From the NCBI RefSeq assembly GCF_902806285.1, contig NZ_CADCWA010000168.1:1-42167 (forward strand): DNA of 42,167 bases, read 5' to 3'. This DNA comes from an uncultured Sphingomonas sp. Its GTDB lineage: Bacteria > Pseudomonadota > Alphaproteobacteria > Sphingomonadales > Sphingomonadaceae. Positions within the stretch are counted from its first letter, which is position 1. The number at the start of each line of letters is the position of its first letter. The position numbers and the translations under genes are program-made. The notes beneath the pieces were generated by a model that saw only the letters and a program-made list of their open reading frames with translations, had not been told where the DNA came from and made no database searches. Of the stretch, positions 38,731 through 42,167 are shown piece by piece.

Positions 38731-39788
38731 TGGACCGGGTGCTGGTGACGGGCGGCGCGGGCTTCATCGGCAGCGCGGTAGTGCGCCGCCTGGTCGGCAA
38801 GGGCGTGCGGGTGGTGAACCTGGACAAGCTCACCTACTCCGGCAACCTCCATTCGCTGCGGGACGTCGAGGGCGCGGCCAACCACCGCTTCGTGCACGGC
38901 GACATCGGCGATCGGGAGCTGGTCGAAGCGCTGCTCGCCGAGGAGCGGATCGAGGGCATCATGCACCTCGCCGCCGAGACCCACGTCGACCGATCGATCG
39001 ACGGACCCGAGCTGTTCGTCGAGACCAATGTGGTCGGGACCTTTCGGCTGCTGAACGCCGCGCTGGGTTATTGGCGCTCGCTCGATGCGGAAGCGCAGCG
39101 GCGGTTCCGTTTTCACCATGTTTCGACCGATGAGGTGTTCGGCGACCTGCCGTTCGACGGAGGCGTGTTCACCGAGGATACGCCCTATGTCCCGTCTTCG
39201 CCCTACTCCGCGAGCAAGGCCGCGTCCGACCATCTGGTCCGCGCCTGGCACCACACCTACGGCCTGCCGGTGGTGCTTTCCAACTGCTCGAACAATTACG
39301 GGCCCTACCATTTTCCCGAGAAGCTGGTGCCGCTGGTCATCCTCAACGCGCTGGAGGGCCGGCCATTGCCGGTCTATGGCCGCGGAGAGAACGTCCGCGA
39401 CTGGCTGCACATCGACGACCATGCCGCGGCGCTGGAGCTAGTTCTGACCCACGGAGTGCCCGGCGAGAGCTACAATGTCGGCGGCCGGGCCGAGCGCACC
39501 AACCTGCAGGTGGTGGAGGCCATCTGCGACCTGCTGGACGAGCGCGTGCCCTTGAGCGCCGGCGAGTCGCGGCGCGCGCTGACTCAGTTCGTGGACGACC
39601 GGCCCGGCCACGACCGCCGCTATGCCATCGATCCCGCCAAGATCGAGCGCGAGCTGGGCTGGCGAGCCGAGCAGACGTTCGAGAGCGGACTTGCCCGGAC
39701 GATCGACTGGTATCTGACGAACGAGTGGTGGTGGCGGCCGATCCGCGAAGGCAAGTACCGGGGCGAGCGGCTGGGCACGGCGGCATGA
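38730..39788 (+). CDS. rfbB: dTDP-glucose 4,6-dehydratase
   Basis: 352 residues, extended SDR. The NAD motif TGGAGFIGS is at the N-terminus, then HLAAETHVDRSIDGP, the active-site HVSTDEVFGDLPFDG, the Tyr-Lys pair in YSASKAASD and NCSNNYGPYHFPEKLVPLVI. It makes dTDP-4-keto-6-deoxyglucose. The ATG overlaps the rfbC stop and its own stop overlaps rfbD in ATGA. Confidence 0.97.
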   Translation: MDRVLVTGGAGFIGSAVVRRLVGKGVRVVNLDKLTYSGNLHSLRDVEGAANHRFVHGDIGDRELVEALLAEERIEGIMHLAAETHVDRSIDGPELFVETNVVGTFRLLNAALGYWRSLDAEAQRRFRFHHVSTDEVFGDLPFDGGVFTEDTPYVPSSPYSASKAASDHLVRAWHHTYGLPVVLSNCSNNYGPYHFPEKLVPLVILNALEGRPLPVYGRGENVRDWLHIDDHAAALELVLTHGVPGESYNVGGRAERTNLQVVEAICDLLDERVPLSAGESRRALTQFVDDRPGHDRRYAIDPAKIERELGWRAEQTFESGLARTIDWYLTNEWWWRPIREGKYRGERLGTAA

Positions 39789-40678
39789 AGCTCCTGGTGA
39801 CCGGCCGGGCGGGCCAGCTTGCCCGCAGCCTGGCCCAGCGTGCCGTCGATCACGCGGACGTGGAGCTCCGTTTCGCGGCACGGCCCGAGGTGGACCTTGC
39901 CAAGCCGGGCAGTCTGGCCGCGGCGATCGGCAGCGAACGACCGGACGTGGTGGTCAATGCCGCGGCCTATACCGCGGTGGACGAGGCCGAGAACGAGCCC
40001 CGCCTTGCGCAGCGCATCAACGCCGATGCGGCGGGGGAGGCGGCGGCGGCGGCGGCGGAGGTCGGGGCGGCCATCATCCAGATCTCCACCGACTATGTAT
40101 TCGACGGCAACCGCGACAGGCCTTATCGCGAGGACGATCGGGTGCAGCCGCTCGGCGTTTACGGGCGCACCAAGCTGACTGGGGAAGAGCAGGTCCGCGC
40201 CGCCAACCCGCGGCACGCGATCCTGCGCACCGCGTGGCTGTACAGCCCGTTCGGCCGGAACTTCGTGCAGTCGATGATGACGGCAGCGCGCTCCCGGCCC
40301 GTGCTGACGGTGGTCGACGATCAGCGGGGCAGCCCGACCTCGGCGCTGGACCTGGCGGATGCGGTGCTGGTGCTGGCCGGGCGCTGGTCCAGCGGCGGAC
40401 GGCCGGCGGGCGGGGCCACCTACCATGTCGCGGGCTCGGGGGTGACCAGCTGGTGCGGGCTGGCCGACGCGGTCATGGTTGAATGCCGCACGCTCGGCTT
40501 GCCCGCTGCGGAGGTCAGACCGATTGCCACCGAAGACTGGCCGACCCGGGCCGAGCGGCCGCGCTACTCCGCGCTCGACAGCGGCAGCTTCGCCGCCGAG
40601 ATCGGCGTGGTTCTGCCGGACTGGCGAGTGTCGGTCCGGTCCGTGGTGCGGCAGCTGGCGCGCGAAGTCGCCGCGTGA
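39785..40678 (+). CDS. rfbD: dTDP-4-dehydrorhamnose reductase
   Basis: 297 residues; completes dTDP-L-rhamnose by NAD(P)H reduction. Motifs: MKLLVTGRAGQLARSL (usually GxNGQLG), PDVVVNAAAYTAVDEAENEP, QISTDYVFDGNRDRPYRE, VYGRTKLTGEEQVR and LRTAWLYSPFGRNFVQSM. The order A-C-B-D with ATGA overlaps suggests one tightly coupled transcript. It overlaps the glycosyltransferase start by 4 nt (GTGA). Confidence 0.96.
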   Translation: MKLLVTGRAGQLARSLAQRAVDHADVELRFAARPEVDLAKPGSLAAAIGSERPDVVVNAAAYTAVDEAENEPRLAQRINADAAGEAAAAAAEVGAAIIQISTDYVFDGNRDRPYREDDRVQPLGVYGRTKLTGEEQVRAANPRHAILRTAWLYSPFGRNFVQSMMTAARSRPVLTVVDDQRGSPTSALDLADAVLVLAGRWSSGGRPAGGATYHVAGSGVTSWCGLADAVMVECRTLGLPAAEVRPIATEDWPTRAERPRYSALDSGSFAAEIGVVLPDWRVSVRSVVRQLAREVAA

Positions 40679-41805
40679 GCAGCGACCCGCGGCCGACGGC
40701 CGTCATCCTGGATTCCTCGGTGGCGGTCACCGGAGGCCTCCGCGCGGCCCAGCGCATGGCCAAGCTGCTCGCGCCATGGCTGCGCTTCGTGCTGGTGCTG
40801 CCCTCCGCGGCGCGGATAGACGCCCGCGAGCTGCAGCCCTTTGCCGCGGTGGAGCGGCTGCGGCTCGTGCAGCTGCGAAAATCGTTCGGCGCAGTGGCTA
40901 GCTACGGCCCGGCCTTGCTGGCCAGCGGCGTCGGGTTGCTGAGGCTATTGCGGAAGCACCGGGCGCAGGTGCTGGTCGTCAACGACTTCTTCCAGCTCCA
41001 GGGCTGGGTCGCGCGCAGTCTTGGCTGGCGCGGGCGGATGGTGACATGGGTGCGGTTCGATCCGTGGCGCTTTCCCCGCCCGATCGCCAGCCTCTGGGTG
41101 GCCGCCGCGCGCCAGGCCTCGGACGAGGTGGTCGCTGTGTCGCGGTTCATCGCGGAGCGGCTGCCGGCGGGCACGAACGCCAAGCTGCTGTACGACTGCA
41201 TCGACCCGGAGCTTGCGGCGGTGCCCAAGCCGGATCAGCGCCGCGAGGACATCCTGTTCGTGGGCAACTACATTCCGGGCAAAGGCCAGGACGACGCGAT
41301 CGAAGCCTTCCAGGAGGTCGCGGCGCGCTTTCCGCAGGCTCGGCTGCTGTTCCATGGCGGCGACATGGGTCTGGCCAAGAACCGCGGCTACCGTACCGGC
41401 CTGCAACGCCGGGTGCGCGAGCTTGGGCTCGGCGAGCGCGTGCTGTTCGGTGACTTCGCGACGGATCTCCCGTCGGCCCTGGCGGGCGCACGAATGGCGC
41501 TTAACCTGTCCCGCTCCGAATCATTTTCGCTGACCTGCCTGGAAGCGCAGCAGCTTGGAGTGCCCGTGATCTCTTATCGGTCCGGCGGGCCCGAGGAGAT
41601 CATCGAGGATGGCACGACCGGTCACCTCGTCGGCGTCGGCGACATCGCGGAGATCGCCGCGGCGATGGCCCGATTGCTTGAAAGGCCGCACCTGGCCGAG
41701 CGGATGGGGGCGGCGGCCGCCCGGTCCGTTCGCGAGCGTTTCGGGCCGGAAGCATTCGTCGCAGCGGTGCTCCCGCTTCTGCGCGGCCCCGGCGCCTTGA
41801 ACTGA
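40675..41805 (+). CDS. GT4-type glycosyltransferase
   Basis: 376 residues from a GTG that overlaps the rfbD stop. The two-domain GT-B plan is visible: an N-terminal domain opening with [20 protein letters not shown], and a GT4 C-terminal domain with [30 protein letters not shown], and the donor-binding [20 protein letters not shown] followed by [16 protein letters not shown]. It could transfer rhamnose or another sugar to the lipid-linked repeat unit; donor and acceptor are not readable from sequence. Confidence 0.9.
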   Translation: MSSDPRPTAVILDSSVAVTGGLRAAQRMAKLLAPWLRFVLVLPSAARIDARELQPFAAVERLRLVQLRKSFGAVASYGPALLASGVGLLRLLRKHRAQVLVVNDFFQLQGWVARSLGWRGRMVTWVRFDPWRFPRPIASLWVAAARQASDEVVAVSRFIAERLPAGTNAKLLYDCIDPELAAVPKPDQRREDILFVGNYIPGKGQDDAIEAFQEVAARFPQARLLFHGGDMGLAKNRGYRTGLQRRVRELGLGERVLFGDFATDLPSALAGARMALNLSRSESFSLTCLEAQQLGVPVISYRSGGPEEIIEDGTTGHLVGVGDIAEIAAAMARLLERPHLAERMGAAAARSVRERFGPEAFVAAVLPLLRGPGALN

Positions 41806-41851
41806 TCACCGCTTTATGCTGGACCCCGCGCGGCGGAGGGGAAGCAGGGCC

Positions 41852-42167
41852 TTGTCTCGTTATCTGGTAACCGGAGGCGCCGGGTTTATCGGCTCCCACC
41901 TGTGCGACCGGCTGGCCGAGCAGGGACATGAGCTGGTCGTCCTGGACGACTTCTCGTCGGGCAAGCGCGCCAACCTCGACGGGCCGGCGGGGGCGGCGCG
42001 GCTGGTGCGGGCCGACGTGCGGAGCGGTCTCGACTCTCAAGCCATCGGGCCGTGCGACGGCATCGTTCACCTGGCCGCGCTGATCAGCGGTTTCGATAGC
42101 CTGCGGTCTCCCGACGAGTACCTCCAGGCCAATCTCCACGGATTGCTGCGGGTCATCGACTTCGCGG
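41852..42167 (+). CDS. NAD-dependent sugar epimerase/dehydratase, 3' end outside the window
   Basis: The frame is open to the window edge. The visible 105 residues begin [20 protein letters not shown], a GxxGxxG Rossmann motif, then [14 protein letters not shown] and [14 protein letters not shown], as in UDP-glucose 4-epimerase and UDP-glucuronate epimerase relatives. The TTG at 41852 follows a purine-rich stretch (GGAGGGGAAGCAGGG); an in-frame ATG at 41816 would add 12 residues. Being next to the glycosyltransferase it probably supplies another sugar nucleotide for the same polymer. Confidence 0.88.
   Translation, partial: MSRYLVTGGAGFIGSHLCDRLAEQGHELVVLDDFSSGKRANLDGPAGAARLVRADVRSGLDSQAIGPCDGIVHLAALISGFDSLRSPDEYLQANLHGLLRVIDFA

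Overview
The window looks like chromosomal core DNA from a high-GC alphaproteobacterium, most likely Sphingomonadaceae. This rests on protein similarity recognised by eye, not on a search. The pointers are a CcrM-type GANTC methyltransferase, an aa3-oxidase subunit IV beside a three-subunit transhydrogenase, the rnhB-ccrM and miaA/serB neighbourhoods, and many small sphingomonad-style conserved proteins. Genes are tightly packed, often with 1-16 nt overlaps. No transposase, integrase, phage gene, rRNA or CRISPR array was seen.

Layout. 1-3 kb: rnhB (5' cut), ccrM and folP, with a dense cluster of GANTC sites in front of ccrM. 3-5.5 kb: a short-chain dehydrogenase, a single-domain BLUF photoreceptor, a 56-residue protein and a divergent ketol-acid reductoisomerase. 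5.5-7.3 kb: miaA and serB, whose 5' ends overlap head to head. 7.3-11 kb: a compact locus of a Sel1/SPOR protein facing a ParA ATPase, an RHH-like protein and a TPR/SPOR lipoprotein. This is the best candidate here for a little-described cell-organisation system. 11-13.5 kb: pyrB, ruvX and a DUF3089 hydrolase. 13.5-18.7 kb: an HTH protein, GtrA, a His-rich exported protein with a 57-bp tandem repeat, a DUF2233 lipoprotein and a degenerate NtrC-like regulator.

18.7-25 kb: aa3 subunit IV and the transhydrogenase genes. The transhydrogenase set is split, with pntAA separated from pntAB-pntB by yjbQ and a lower-GC CHASE2-EAL gene on the other strand. 25-29.7 kb: an amino-acid racemase, uvrC, recO, apaG and a DUF488 gene, with two elaborate palindromic intergenic repeats. 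29.7-34 kb: a host-attachment-like protein, gyrA and yaaA. 34-36.1 kb: a sensor-kinase-like protein with a degenerate ATPase domain, a tRNA with CAU anticodon and an orphan lasso-peptide B2-type protease. 36.1-42.2 kb: a surface-polysaccharide cluster with an EpsG-like polymerase, the complete dTDP-L-rhamnose pathway (rfbA, rfbC, rfbB, rfbD) as a translationally coupled operon, a GT4 glycosyltransferase and the start of a sugar epimerase.

How parts work together. The rfb genes make dTDP-rhamnose for the polymer built by the glycosyltransferase and EpsG-like proteins. PntAA/AB/B form the proton-pumping transhydrogenase. CcrM methylates GANTC, the motif repeated in its own upstream region. The ParA/RHH/SPOR genes probably act together at a defined cell position, perhaps the septum; that last point is inference.
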